43,739 bases of DNA from Butyriboletus loyo (Eukaryota > Basidiomycota > Agaricomycetes > Boletales > Boletaceae): positions 1-43,739 of the forward strand of contig JBBPSI010000205.1 in the NCBI GenBank assembly GCA_038093515.1, in the 5' to 3' direction. Shown in pieces: positions 21,300 to 33,397 of the stretch (position 1 is the stretch's first letter; every line of letters begins with the position of its first letter). A program made the translations under genes and the position numbers. Below the pieces are notes generated by a model. The model was not told the origin of the DNA. It worked only from the letters and a program-made list of their open reading frames with translations, and did not search any database.

Positions 21300-22631
21300 C
21301 TTCCCCTCGCTTCTGCTCTTCAGCAGTGAAGCCAATCCCCCTCTTGCCCACCATTACCACTCCAGCCTCAAGATGCATCGGTCATTCCTTCTGTGTCCCA
21401 TCCCCATCCCCTGAACCCATTGACATTGACCCTGCCCCACCTGTTGATCCACCAGTCTAAGAGGAATCTCTGTTCGAAAACCCACCCAAAGACCAGGGTG
21501 AAAGGCACTAATTGGAACCAGATCAACCAGATCAGCCTGATCAATCCAATGATCAGTATGACAGCAACTACCTCGATGATACTCCTCATTTATCTCCTCC
21601 CCCATCACCCCCATACCACTCTCCAGCCCTCCCAGATGATGACAATCCAATGGCTCCAGAAATTAAAGCAGGTGTTCTGGCAGACTTCTCTGGCTGAAAT
21701 GAAGATGCCACCTGATGGCTTCTTGCCATGCAGGGATATTTCCTCATGAATCCCTCCACCTTCTCTGATAATGCACAAACATGATGATGCTGCTTAACAA
21801 AATGAGTGAAGGAAAAGGGAAGACCTTCTCAGAAGGATGGCTGAAACTCCTAATCAATGGGCACCCCACCAAAGAGCAACAAACTTTCACAGCAGTCTGT
21901 GAAATGTCTTCCACCTGTTCGATGAAGGAGAAAGGGCTAGGATAGATTTGGGCAACCTAAAGCAAGACCTAAAGGACCACAAGGATGGCTATGAGACCTA
22001 TGTCTTGGAATTCCAATTGCTTGCCACCAAGTCAGAAATTATTGATCAAAAAGCCTTTATCAAATGGTTGATCAAAGGGCTTGACCCACATCTTTCTGAA
22101 GCCATCCCCTCCTGTGAGCATGTCCCCACCACCCTCTATGACTGGGCAAAGAAAACTGCTGCCTTCCATGCTCAACATCGAAGGATTGACAACCTGTGAG
22201 CAGGGAAGTGGTACATTCCCACCTTCTCCACCTCTGCCAAACCATCCACCAGCAGGAGAGACTCCACTGCCATGGATGTCGATGCAGTAAGACTCACCCT
22301 GGTACAGCGGGCCGAACACATGAAACAGAACAAATGCTTCATTTGCCACCAGGTTGATTGCTGCTCCACCAACCATCCACGCCCCCCTTTCAATGGCCAG
22401 TCCTCCTGTGGTCCCCCTCCTCACCCTCCTCGCAACCCTCAATGTGCCCATGCCACCATCATTCCTCCACCCACACCAAAGCCCTCTCCTCTTATTGACT
22501 ATTTGTCCAAGTTAAAAGGATGAGGTACCCAGCAAGATGATGTCTTGCAAGTACTCAGAGCTTGCTTTGAGGAAGAAGAAAAAGAGACTGTCATGACAGT
22601 CATGGCTGAAGAATGGCCCAAGGATTTTTAA
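21300..22631 (+). pseudogene. Gypsy-1 Gag, copy II, broken
   Basis: It aligns with the gag of copy I through its length. Open pieces are 21512-21697 (GVLADFSG at its end), 21948-22199 (YETYVLEFQLLATKSEIIDQ) and 22272-22523 (zinc-knuckle region CFICHQVDCCSTNH). At least four stops or frameshifts intervene. Reading up to the in-frame ATT after CCCACC is conserved with copy I (SFCVPSPSPEPIDID), so coding begins well upstream of the first in-frame ATG. The stop TAA at 22629-22631 overlaps the pol ATG at 22613. Confidence 0.85.
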
Positions 22632-23939
22632 ATAGGAGGGAAGTTTCAATGTCTTCGCCTCCTCATACAATTGCCTCTGTATTAGTATCAAATCCCAAAG
22701 CACAATCAATTCATGTCCCAGTCTCTATTTTTGCACATGAAGGGGGTCAAATCATCGACACATTCACCCTGGTGGACAACGGCACAATAGGATGTTTCAT
22801 AGATCAAGATCTAGTGAAATGAAGAGGACTGGCTATGGAACAACTACCCAAGCCACTCAGAGCCCAGAATGTGGATGGAACCAATAACCAAGGAGGAGTT
22901 ATCTGTCACAAGGTCACCATCTCCATCAGAGTAGGAGAAACAGAGGAAGTACACAGCTTCCTGGTCCTCAACTGTGGAAAAGAAAATATGATCCTGGGCT
23001 TACCCTGGCTTTGTAAAGCCAACCCAGTAATAGATTGGGCCACTGGCCATATAAATCTCCCAGATTGAGTACAGAAACCACAGCACAATTCTCCATATGC
23101 CATCGCCCAGCAATATCTGGTACAGTACCTGGACTTGGACCCAGACTCCAAGATAGCTAAACTCTGGAAGAAGTGAGTAGACACTTCTGCGCAGGATGCA
23201 TACCCCATCCAAAAGGCCACCACTGCCACTGAGATCACCTCTCAGGAAATTAAAGAAAAAGTAATGCTTCCCCCTCCATTCAAAGGGTTCACTGATGTCT
23301 TTGAAAAAAAGAACACCAAGGAGTTGCCCCCATCCTGATCTTTCAACCACACTATTGATCTGGATAAATACTTCATTCCAAAGGTTTCCAAGGTGTATCC
23401 TCTGAACCTGAAAGAATTGGAGGCCTGCAAGGCCTTTGTCAAAGAACACCTTGAGACTAGCAAGATCACTCCCTCAAAATCTCCTCAGGTAGCACCATTC
23501 TTCTTCATTTCTAAGAAGGATGGTTCTTTATGACTCTGTCAAGACTGCTGGTACCTGAACTCCCATATGGTAAAAAACACCTACCCCCTCCCCTTAATTT
23601 CAGATCTTGTCAATTGACTTAAAGGGTCAAAGATCTTTACTAAAATGGACATCAGGTGGGGGTACAACAATGTCCTCATAAAGCCAAATGACTGGTGGAA
23701 GGTGGTGTTCATCACCCCTCAGGGACTATTCAAGCTGACAGTGATGTTCTTTGGACTTTGCAACTCCCCCACTACCTTCCAAGCACTAATGGACCACATC
23801 TTCAGTGACCTTATGGCTAAAGGTTGGCTGATCATCTATATGGATGACCTCTTGATCCATTCCACTATGACAAAAGCACATGAGGAGCAGACAATCTGGG
23901 TCCTGGAACAGCTTAGGGAGCACAAGCTACAGTGGCTCA

Positions 23940-25515
23940 AAAAACTGTCTGCATGTTTGCATATTTTACATTAAATATCACTCAATGTAATACCCCCTGA
24001 TCCTAACCCTAGGCAGTGGGTGTATGAAATGGGGTACCCGCTCATGGCCTTCTATTGGCCCAGGAATTAGGTAATATAGATAAGGTTCGATGGAATGTCA
24101 GCTATTTTAAAATGACAGGTCATGCAGACAGTTTTTTGACTTTACAAAAATCCAACTATCTAGTATTTGGTATGAGCTCCCTTGGCCTTGATAACTGCTT
24201 CAACTCTTTTGGGCATGCTTTCTATCCATTTGTGACACTGTTCCACAGAAATATTTCCCCACTCTACCACCACCCTTTCCCATAATTGATGAACTCCTGT
24301 AGGAGCACTATTATAAGCTCAGAGACATCTTTTGAGGTAATTCCAAGTTAAATGGGGTTGAGGTCTGGAGATTGTGCAGGCCAATCCAGAACATTGATTC
24401 CTTGCTCCTCAAACCAATTCTGGGCTCTTTTGGAGGTATGTTTGGGATCATTATTCTGCTGAAAAATGACATCATGTTGAGAAATTCCAGATTTCTCCAT
24501 GTGTTATAGCAATTCTTCCTCTAGAATTTAAACATACTGTTCACCATCCATCCTCCCCTCAACCTCACTTAAAGCCCCCACTCCATTGAACCCTATACCA
24601 TTAGAAAACTTGCTCCAAACTTGACTGTACCTTTAACCTCTCTGGCAGTTAGGCCCTCTCTCTGCTTTTTCCACACATACACTCCTGTCCATCTGACCCA
24701 ATTCTATTTATTTTGGTTTCATCCAACCAAATAATCCTCTTCCAGTTCTTATTGATACTTGAGAGTAAATGCAAATCATCTTTTTCTAGGGCCAATTGGA
24801 AGAAGAGATTTCTTCTTCATCATCACAGCCTTTAAATGCACCCTCCTTGAGGTCTTTTCTCACTGTATGTGAGGGGATGGGAGGTTCAATGATGGAATTG
24901 ATGAAAGTTGTAGCCTGGACTGCATTTTTGGCCTTGCCAGTAATGATTTGCTGGACAATAGCACATTTGTTGGTAGGAGTAAGCTTAGAAGGACAGCCAG
25001 CATGGAGCTTCTCCTTGTCAGGTTGGATCTCTTGGAGTACTCTAGCCACAGTAGACTTCCCTAGGCCAGTCTGGGAGGCAATCTTCCTAGTTGAAAGGCC
25101 AAGAGAGGAGAAAGAGATAATATTTTGTCTTAGAGAGGTGGAAATGGATTTCATGGTGACAATGAGAAAATGAACATAAGAGGATGGGGTTTATATATGT
25201 TGGCTGACACTCAGTTACATAAAGGTGACATAATAGGACCCTTGATGGATGTATGTAATGATATTACAACATCTAGGGTCTAATATATGTGATCAAAACT
25301 TAAAGTCAAAAAACTGTCCGCATGACCCGTCATTTTAAAATGGCTGACATTCCATCAAACCTTATCCATATTACCTGATTACTGGGCCAATAGAATGCCA
25401 AGAGAAGGTACCTTATTTTATACACCCACCACCTAGGGTTAGGATCAGGGGTCATTGCATTGAGTGATATTTAATGTAAAATATGCAAACATGTGGACAG
25501 TTTTTTGAGCCACTG
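23940..25515 (-). mobile_element. Tc1-A copy d
   Basis: Complete Tc1-A element of 1576 bp at a duplicated TA (23938-23939 and 25516-25517) in Gypsy-1 reverse transcriptase. Both long terminal repeats are intact. It shows the undisturbed site where LTR B entered copy b. Confidence 0.92.
24155..25154 (-). pseudogene. Tc1-A transposase, copy d, broken
   Basis: From the ATG at 25154: MKSISTSLRQNIISFSSLGL, STRKIASQTGLGKSTVARVL, a basic linker and KNAVQATTFINSIIEPPIP, then a stop after SSNWP at 24786. Beyond it, pieces of the catalytic domain are visible in shifting frames: the first Asp region (FGWMKPK, altered from WSDETK), FQQNNDPKHTSKRAQNWFEE and LLDWPAQSPDLNPI-like sequence. It resembles copy b at the N terminus. 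It cannot produce a transposase. Confidence 0.85.
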
Positions 25516-26498
25516 TATTCCTCAAGTTAGAAAAATGTTCATTCAATGCTGAAGAAGTAGAGTATCTTGGAATGATGGTCTGAGAAGGGCAGGTCAAGAT
25601 GGACCCAACCAAGCTAAAGGCAATCTGCAAGTGGAACCTGCCTACCTCAGTAAAAGCAGTCAGGTCCTTCATTGGGTTCTGTAATTTTTACTGCAGATTT
25701 ATCCAGGGCTTTGCTTCCATTGTGAAGCTGCTCCACAACCTCACTAAGAAAGAAACCTTATGGGCATGGACCCCAGCCTGCGAATGTGCCTTCCAGAACA
25801 TTAAGCAGTCCTTCCTCCGACAACCTGTCCTCTCAATGCCAGATGCCACCAAGCTATTTGCCATCATGACAGATGCCTCCCTTACTACCACAGGTGCCAT
25901 ACTCATGCAGAAGGATAGGAACAGCAACCTGCACCCCTACACATACCTTTCAAAGACACTCTTCCTGGCAGAGTATAACTATGACATCTACAACTGGGAA
26001 CTCCTTGCCATCATCTACACCCTGGAAGAGTGGCATCATTATCTTCAAGGGACCAGCCATCAGGTAGAGATTCTGACTGACCACAAAAATCTCACCTATT
26101 TCCGCCAACCCAACAAGCTGTCCTGTCAACAAGCACATTGGCTGATGTTCCTGCAGGATTTCGACCTGTTTTTCCATCACATCCCTGGCACCTGGATGGG
26201 CCCTGCTGACACCCTGTCTCAACAAGAGGAAGTAGACACCTCTTCTGATAACCAAGAGGTCACTCTACTTCCTGAGACCCTGTTTGCCTGGAAACTCAAG
26301 CTTGCTCTTGCCAAAAAAATCACTGCCTCTACCCCTGAGGACCCTCTGATCAAGCAGTGCATGCAAGCTCTTTATGAGGACTCCCCCCTGTTCCCCAAAA
26401 TGAATGCTGGGGATTGGGACTTTGACAGTAAGGAGTTGTATTTCCACAAAAGGCGGTACATTCCTGAAGCAGCCCACACCGACCTCATACAATCCCTA

Positions 26499-27005
26499 TG
26501 TTGAAACAGTAGTGTTCTATTTCTGTATTTCACTTACAGCCACTACATTTCCAGACTGGTCTTTATGACATAATGGTCTAGAACCATATGACATCACTAT
26601 GACATCATAGTCTAGACACAGTCATACTTGTCACATTACATATAACTCTACTTATGCTATTGGACAATATACTTAGTCTTATCTCTTATGTATCTCTAAC
26701 ATATCGTCATGTGATTCTTACCTTACCTTATATAGGTACTATACAGTACACAAGTATAAACACTCCTGTACTGTATATAAGACAGCCCTTATGGCTTGTC
26801 ACTTTTATTTAGATCTTTCAGTTCTTTCATCACTACTGTGATATCTCTAAGTTGAGCCTTGCTCCTTATAACTCTCATACTCTTGAAGTATTCCCTGTTT
26901 GCGATACACACTCTCAGATTATCAGTGAGTCTTTCCACTGATAGGTTTACCCTTGCAACCTTCATTGCCCTTGGTGCACCTGCTTGGACTTTACCAATTC
27001 TGAAA
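26499..27005 (+). repeat. Solo Copia-1 LTR, older copy
   Basis: TGTTGAAAC to CTGAAA, longer (507 bp) than its relatives because of an internal duplication of a short block around a GACATCA motif near 26580-26620. The flanking duplication reads CCCTA on the left and CTCTG on the right, differing by two transitions. It is inserted between RNase H and integrase of Gypsy-1 copy II. Confidence 0.82.
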
Positions 27006-28282
27006 CTCTGCATGAGAGCACTGCAGGCGGCCATGGCGGTATCTTTCACACCCAGAACTTGGTGCAGCATGACTATTGGTGGCTGGGCATGTCCTCCCTT
27101 ATTTGATGATTCATTTCGGATTGCACAGTTTGCCAGGTGAATAAAGTGAATACTCATCCAATGATTCTGCCTCTCACCCCACTTGCCAGCATGACCACTC
27201 AACCCTTCAAGCAAGTATCTGTGGATTTAATCACAGGGTTTCCCCTGTCTGGTGGATATGATTTGGTCATGGTTGTAGTAGACCATGGGCTTATGAAGGG
27301 GGCAATTTATTCCCCTTGCCATAAGGACATCAATATAGCAGGAGTAGCCAAATTATTCTTTCAAATGGTCTTCCTCAGATTCAGCCTTCACTCTCATTGT
27401 ATCTCAGATCAAGGCCCACAATTCACCTCTGCCTTTGCCAGGGAGCTTCCCAGACTCCTCAATTACAATCTTGCCCTTTCCTCTGCCTATTATCCCCAAA
27501 CCGACAGAGAGACAGAGCAAGTCAACCAGGAGCTAGAAATGTACCTCAGGATCTTCTGTGATGGACACCTGGAATTATGGGCCAAACTTCTTCCTATGGC
27601 TGAGTTTTTCCACAACTCAATGCCCCATTCCTCCACAAACAAGTCCCCATTCTCCCTGATAATTGGGTACAAACCAAGATCTTATCCTCCAATTGGAAAG
27701 ATGTTCCTCCCTGCCCTCAAGTCACAGCTAATGGAACTGATGGGAGCCCAAATGGAAGCTTTAGAAGCTCATGTGAAGGCACAGCATCTAATGAAAGAAC
27801 AGATCTCATCAAAGTTCTGCCCCTGGAAAGTAGGAAACAAGGTTTGGCTTGAAGGTTGTTACATTAAACTTAGATACCCATCTACGAAGCTTCCCTCAAG
27901 ATGGGAAGGACCATTTGAGATCTCCCAGGTGACCTCCCCTGTGGTGTACAGGCTCCAATTACCACCAACCTGGAAGATCCATGACATCTTTCACACATCC
28001 CTCCTAACCTCCTACCAGGAAACTGCAGAACATGGTCTGAATTTCACCAACCCTCCTTCAGAAGAGATAGATGGAGATGAAGAATATGAGATTGATAAGA
28101 TCTTATCACATTGTGGGTCCTGTAGACAATGGCAGTTTTTGGTCTCCTGGAAGGGGTATTTGTTGGCAGAAAACACTTGGGAGCTGAATGGGAACTTGGT
28201 CCATGTGCAAGCCTTACTTCAAGCTTATAAGCTGCGCCACCCCAAGGATTTCCCTTCCCCATCCTCTCTGTAAACCATCAAA

Positions 28283-29518
28283 ATGGCCATCCCACCCATC
28301 AAAGACAACACCCCTCTTCCTGTTCAATCCCTGGTTCATTTGTCCCATCTCCCTGTCTCCCACCGCATCCTCTATGCAGCAGTCTTGGAAAACCTCATCA
28401 CCACCTACACCTTGGAAAACCCCATCACCACCTATGCCTTGGAACAGTGTATCGACTTCACCAGAAACTATGTCCTTCACATTCTCACTTATCTCTACCA
28501 TTCCTATGCCTTAGCTCATACCATCCACACTTGTCTGTGCCCTGACAATCAACCTCCCATCCATGCTGCTGCTTTGGAGACCTCCTTAATGGAGGCAAGG
28601 AGCTATACCCTGGACATCCTTCACACAGAAGGATTCAGGTACATCGTTGACCAACTCCTCCCTGGCATCCTTGTGCCCTATTCTCTGCCCCATCCTTGTC
28701 ACCCTCCTAGAGAGTGAGAATTTTACTTTCAATCTTCCAACTGCATCAGATTTCTTTGGCCCACCACTCATGGACCAAATCCCCCAGCTCACCCTGCTGC
28801 AGCACCATCTCCTCCACCTGTCCCTATTACTGTGCCTGCCATGTGAAGCTTGCCAGCAATCACCTTGGTAGTCGACTCCTCTCATGAAACAATGGGAGAA
28901 TTCCTAGAGTCCTTTTGGACTGACATCAACAAGCCCCAGGTCGCTTGTCAACACTTCCCCCTACCACCTCACACTGTGCATCGCCAACCTCACCAGGCAT
29001 TACTCCAGGTTGGAGCCATTCCCAGGTCAGTCACCCTCACCACTGCAGGAAGAAGAATCACAGCAAGGGCTGCCCAATCAGTCACCCCTCAGCCTCCCTC
29101 TAGATGAGGGACCCCTGCCATCCAACTTTGCCCCTGTGTCACCACCCCTGTCACCACCAATGACCCCCCTCCATTGTACCTTGCCACTCATGGCACCCAC
29201 TCTGCCCCCATCATCTTGGATGACAAATCCCTGGATCCCAGCCCTGGTCCTTCTCAACCTTGCCTCATCAGGCTGCAACTTTTCTTTCAGTACAGCACTG
29301 TCAGGCATTTCCATAGGGAGTGCCCCAACTACACATGCCCCTTCTGTTGCAGGGTTGTCCCAGGTCATATTCAGGAGTTTTGCCCCAAACAAGTCTGTGC
29401 ACTCTGTGGAGGGGTCAGTCATATCATTGCCAATTGCACCTTTCAGAACAATTCCTGGGCAGATTTCAATGCTGATGACACTTATGACTATGACATCAAC
29501 AAGGGAGAGTCCCAGTGA
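28283..29518 (+). pseudogene. Gypsy-1 ORF3 (zinc-knuckle protein), copy II, broken
   Basis: It begins at the family ATG (MAIPPIKDNTPLPVQSLVHL), ten bases after the pol stop. The conserved N-terminal block is open to about 28680 (RILYAAVLENLITTY, ALETSLMEARSYTLDILHTE). An insertion duplicates the codons of LENPITTY. A frameshift follows near 28675 and others near 28890-29170. The zinc-knuckle end is open again (29174-29518): RECPNYTCPFCCRVVPGHIQ, EFCPKQVCALCGGVSHIIAN, then DTYDYDINKGESQ and the stop. In the first knuckle the paired Cys are replaced (LFFQYSTVRHF). It proves that ORF3 predates the two insertions. Confidence 0.85.
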
Positions 29519-29555
29519 GTGGAGCTTTGAGGAAGTGGAGTCAGAGCCTCCATGC

Positions 29556-29569
29556 TACAAATGGGGTAA
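29556..29569 (+). promoter_or_regulatory. Gypsy-1 copy II polypurine tract
   Basis: ACAAATGGGGTAA directly before the 3' LTR; the counterpart in copy I is GGGAAGGGGGTAA. Confidence 0.6.
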
Positions 29570-30006
29570 TGTTACAATTTCTTATACCTTTAATCCCTAT
29601 TCTGTTGATCTACCATACACATCCAGTGTGCAACTCCTGTTCTTTGAATGGCTCAACCAGTCTACTTAGTCATTTTCTCCTTTGGACACTATTTCTTTCT
29701 TACTCCAGATCATTCTAGAGTATTCTTTCCTCATTTGTCTCTTTGACTTGTCTTGACTCACACTGACTCTCGACAACTCTTATGACCTGATCAGGCCCTG
29801 GTCTGTGCCCAGGACCCTCTAGTATAAATACCAGCACCATGTACAGTAATACCCCATCTAGTTCTATGCAATCCATTGCTAGCAGCTAGTTCCCTCCAGA
29901 CTCTTAGTGCCAGCACTAAGTCATAGTCTGAGACTTGCTTCCAAGAGTCCTGCAGCTACTTGAGAGTGCCACCTAGTGTCTAGTTGTTAGCACCACAAGC
30001 ATAACA
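29570..30006 (+). repeat. Gypsy-1 copy II 3' LTR, 437 bp
   Basis: TGTTACAATT to GCATAACA. GGTCTGTGCCCA at 29800 precedes TATA at 29823 by 23 bp. The R-region hairpin is present with loop CCAG instead of TGCG. Confidence 0.9.
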
Positions 30007-30011
30007 GAGCA

Positions 30012-31113
30012 TGCTTCTGGCTCGAGTGCAGCACCAGTGGCAAGTTCCTTCAGAATCCAGGATGTGCCTCTGCATATTACCTCCAGAATTGTCTCCCTGA
30101 CATATCTGGATATGGATGTTGTAATGGATTTTGAGCCAGTAGCCTTCAAGCAGAAATCCACCTTTTACTCAGGCAGCAATGAAGTGTCTACTTCTCCTAG
30201 TATTACTGACCCAGAATTCCAACCCTTTCTAGTTCAACCACAGGAAAGCTGCTAGGCAGAAAAAACCTCAAAAGAGGGGAATCATGCCAAGCAAGTTCAC
30301 TTTGATGGAGTAGCAGTTCTGCCAAGGCAACCCCTGAGGCAGGAAACCCATGCTGTTTCCATTTCTGAGGAAATAGAGTCCCCAGGTGTTCAACATTCAT
30401 GCAGGCCAGAAACACCAATACCTACCTCACATGTCATTGAGAAATCCTGCAATAATTCCGGATGTGCAGGTGATATCCCACCAGTCACAGCATTGACTGG
30501 CAGGGACATACCTTTAAGGCTACCTACTAACCCTGTCGGAACATCCATACCAACTTCTGGCTTTGCCCCATCATATCCACCAAATAACCAATACTGATAT
30601 CCCTTCCCTCTTGAGGATGATGCTGCCCCCAAGCAGATTCTCAAAAGGGTACTGGAGTCATCAATTCCAGTTCCAGTCAAGGAACTCTTCACTGTCACTC
30701 CAGAATTCCATAAAAGATTCCATGATTTCACCACCACCAAGCACATGTCAACCCCTATGGTATCTTATTCCACAAATACTGTCCAGGTGAACAAACTATC
30801 TGGTCATGATCCTGGTATGGTAGAATGAGAGTATGGAGATCACATCCTCCAAAGCAAAAACAGCCTCATTGTAGCTCATTACACTCTTCCCTTGCAATAC
30901 CTCAAAGCCAAGGTCATAGGATTGGAAAGAGTTATTACTTGCATTTTGGATTCCAGATCCAAGATCATTGCTATGCCCAAGCAGAGCTGGGAGACACTAG
31001 GAATTCCATTTCACTCCAATCATCTAATGTTGATGTTGTCTGCTAACACCAATACAGATTCAACTCTGGGTGTTCTAGAAAACCTTCTGCTGACCTTTGG
31101 ACCTGGGAAAATA
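30012..31113 (+). pseudogene. Gypsy-2 copy b: Gag end and protease, broken
   Basis: The Gypsy-2 frame interrupted at 20968 resumes here (ASGSSAAPVASSFRIQDVPL). A long linker follows, with FEPVAFKQKSTFYSGSNEVS, then several stops. The aspartic protease is recognisable at 30825-31110 as LKAKVIGLERVITCILDSRS with KIIAMPKQSWETLGIPF; the usual active-site DSG reads DSR. The protease would cut the polyprotein in the particle. The frame is cut at GPGKI by the 234-bp element and continues at 31353 with SLQVQVIAKA. Confidence 0.8.
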
Positions 31114-31347
31114 TGTTAGATTTACTTATTTCGCACTCTGCGCATTTCTGGAGTGTTACCTTAGTCATGCTGTCAGCCACATTGTGGCGCATTATTTACA
31201 GTTGTTGTAGCACTTCACATGTAGCTTGGAGCTCACTGTCTTCGCTCCTCAGTTTCTGACAGTGAGCTCCAGGTATGTGAAGTTAGTTCTACTCAAATAT
31301 ATAGTTTCTGACAGTGAGCTCCAGCTGTGAGGTTCCAGCTGTTAACA
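31114..31347. mobile_element. 234-bp hairpin element with LTR-like ends, family unknown
   Basis: It begins TGTTAGATTT and ends AGCTGTTAACA, flanked by AAATA (31109-31113 and 31348-31352). Removing it restores the Gypsy-2 protease frame, so it is a clean insertion. The ends TGTTA and TAACA are inverted repeats. Inside is a long hairpin (arms 31212-31240 and 31258-31283) and a 22-bp direct repeat (31251-31272 and 31303-31324). There is no coding capacity. It could be a small solo LTR or a very short non-autonomous LTR element. Confidence 0.75.
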
Positions 31348-31352
31348 AAATA

Positions 31353-32688
31353 TCCCTTCAGGTTCAGGTCATCGCAAAGGCTAACTTTGACCTATTGCTT
31401 GGTCACCCCTTTCATTGTCTATTGAGCACAACTACTAATGATTTTCCAGACAGAGTGCAGGACATCACACTTCGAGATCTGAATAGCGGAAAGGAGTTTA
31501 GACTCCCCACACATACCACATGTCTGTGGAGGGAGGGATGTCTCCACTGTCACCAAGGAATTTCCTGTTCCAATCATCAGAGCATTGTGGAAATGGATTT
31601 TTAGGTTTTGATAATCTGTCAAATGGATGGGGAGATCCTACAATCTATCTGATGCATGAGGTATTCAAGGCAGTATATTTTTTCCTGAAGTCCTTGATTA
31701 CATGTTCCTTATTCCATTCCTTTTCATCTTGTTCCATGTTTTCCACTTCAAATCCAGATATACCTTCCAGTTCTGTTTCTCTCTTCAACATTTCTCTCTT
31801 CAATTCCGAACATTCTGTTCCTTCTCTGCATAGTGGAAATTATACCCATCTCTCTTCTTCCTCTTCCATTTTAACTCCTGCCACAATTTCTGCACTCCAA
31901 TCAGTCTATTATCTAGATCCTATTTGTCATACCCTAGCCTACAAGCCAATGGCTAAGAAGGTTCACATGGTAGCAGCTCCTCTTAAGGAAGAGTTCCATG
32001 TTACCTGTTGCTTACTGGACAAGCCATTGGCAGGATTACCAACCATGCCTACTCACCCTCCAGACTTTGTTCCAGGAACTCGATTCACCCAAGAGCATGC
32101 CAATATGCTTGACCTTGACCCAGCTAAATAGCTGTGGCCAGAGGAGTTAAAACTTGTCTACTGGATAGTCCATGCACATGAGACTGTCTTCACATGGGTT
32201 CCAATGGAGTGAGGATGGTTAGATGAGCAGTATTTTCTGCCTAACAAGATTCCAACAGTACCCTATACTCCATGGGTACTCCACAATATTCTGATTCCAT
32301 CTGCAATACATGACAAAGCTATTCAGATTATCAAGGAGCAGATTGTGTCAGGGGTATATGAGCCCTCTATAGCTGCATACCAATCCTGATGGTTTTGCAT
32401 TGTCAAACAGGATGGGAAATCACTTCGACTAGTCCACAATCTCCAGCCCCTGAATTCAGTCACTATCTGCAATGCTTCTGCACCTCCATTCATAGAGCAT
32501 CTTGTGGAATCATTCACTGAATATGCAGTCTACAGGATGTTTGACCTATTTGCAGATTATGACCAGCATCCTTTGCATGTAGAGTCACAGGATATGACTA
32601 CCTTTGGGAGTCCTATGGGCCCATATTGTCTCACTACTCTTCCTCTTCCTATGGGTCATACTAATGCTGTCCAAATTTACCAAGCAGA
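31353..32688 (+). pseudogene. Gypsy-2 copy b Pol: protease end and reverse transcriptase, broken
   Basis: It starts with the second half of the protease domain (SLQVQVIAKANFDLLLGHPF, RVQDITLRDLNSGKEFRLPT). The serine-rich linker is open at 31520-32131, with SSSVSLFNISLFNSEHSVPS, KVHMVAAPLKEEFHV, LPTMPTHPPDFVPGTRFTQE and DLDPAK. Stops follow, then reverse transcriptase pieces SLRLVHNLQPLNSVTI, FDLFADYDQHPLHVESQDMT and MGHTNAVQIYQAD. The frame is cut at a TA (32689) by Tc1-A copy c. About 80% of the protein matches copy a (15641-16891) by eye. Confidence 0.85.
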
Positions 32689-32690
32689 TA

Positions 32691-33397
32691 CAGTGGCTCA
32701 AAAAACTGTCCACATGTTTGCATGTTTTACATTAAATATCACTCAATGCAAATAACCCCTGATCCTAACCCTAGGTGGTGGGTGTATGAAATAAGGTACC
32801 CACCCCTGGCCTACTCTATTGGCCCAGGAATGAGGTAATATGGATAAGGTTTGATGGAATGTCAGCTATTTCAAAATGACAGGTCATGCAGACAGTTTTT
32901 TGACTTTAGGTTTTGATCACATATATTAGACCCTAGATGCTGTAATATCATTACATACATCCATCAAGGGTCCTATTATGTCACCTTTATGTAACTGAGT
33001 GTCAGCCAACATATATAAACCCCATCCTCCTATGTTTGTTTTCTCACCATCACCATGAAATCAATTTCCACCTCTCTAAGACAAAATATTCTCTCTCTCT
33101 CCTCTCTTGGCCTTTCAACTAGGAAGATTGCCTCCCAGACTGGCCTAGGGAGGTCTACAGTGGCCCAGGTTCTTCAGGAAATCCAACCAGAGAGGCCTAG
33201 GCTTCATGGTGGTTGCCCTTCCAAGCTCTCTGCTACCAACAAGAGAGCTATTGTTTAGTAAATCATAACTGGCAAGGCCAAAAATGCTGTCCAAGCTGCT
33301 CAATTTATCAATTCTATTGTTGACTCTCCTGTCTCCTCACAGACAGTGAGGAATACCCTCAAGGAGGCCTCATTGAAAGCTGTGGTAAAGAAAAAGA
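32691..33397 (+). mobile_element. Tc1-A copy c, left half
   Basis: It starts CAGTGGCTC at a TA in Gypsy-2 reverse transcriptase. The left terminal repeat is complete (32691 to about 32905). The element is cut at 33397 by Gypsy-3; its right half must lie beyond the window. Confidence 0.88.
33055..33397 (+). pseudogene. Tc1-A transposase, copy c, N-terminal part
   Basis: Open from the ATG: MKSISTSLRQNILSLSSLGL, STRKIASQTGLGRSTVAQVL, SKLSATNKRAIV, then a TAG replacing the usual Gln codon (33256-33258). After it, TGKAKNAVQAAQFINSIVDS continues in frame to VRNTLKEASLKAVVKKK. The N-terminal helix-turn-helix pair is complete. The rest of the gene is displaced by Gypsy-3. Of the four copies it has the best preserved DNA-binding region, but the stop and the insertion inactivate it. 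Confidence 0.85.

Larger units (their letters stand above)
22613..28273 (+). pseudogene. Gypsy-1 Pol, copy II, broken
   Basis: Protease, reverse transcriptase, RNase H, integrase and chromodomain in the same order as copy I. The protease site has become DNGT (22775-22786 area) instead of DSGA. Reverse transcriptase keeps MDIRWGYNNVLIKPND and the catalytic YMDD near 23840. Tc1-A copy d interrupts it at 23940. The open stretch 25599-26498 encodes the connection and RNase H (MTDASLTTTGAILMQ, YNWELLAIIYTLEEWHHYL, LTDHKNL). A solo Copia-1 LTR lies between RNase H and integrase. The integrase and chromodomain part (27137-28273) is open, with VSVDLITGFP, CISDQGPQF, ETEQVNQELE and FLVSWKGYLLAENTWE. 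In-frame stops around 22820 and 23070-23640 make it dead. Confidence 0.9.
20969..30006 (+). mobile_element. Gypsy-1 copy II, full length but decayed
   Basis: LTR to LTR chromovirus inserted in Gypsy-2 gag, with the duplication GAGCA (20964-20968 and 30007-30011). The order is 5' LTR, primer site, gag, pol, ORF3, polypurine tract, 3' LTR. It contains Tc1-A copy d (23940-25515) and a solo Copia-1 LTR (26499-27005). CpG sites are largely gone, and every ORF has stops. Confidence 0.92.

Noticed and set aside
31212..31324. A CRISPR-like or regulatory RNA repeat array in the 234-bp element
   Set aside because: There are only two direct units, one of them part of a hairpin, in a eukaryotic retrotransposon setting with a clean target duplication.
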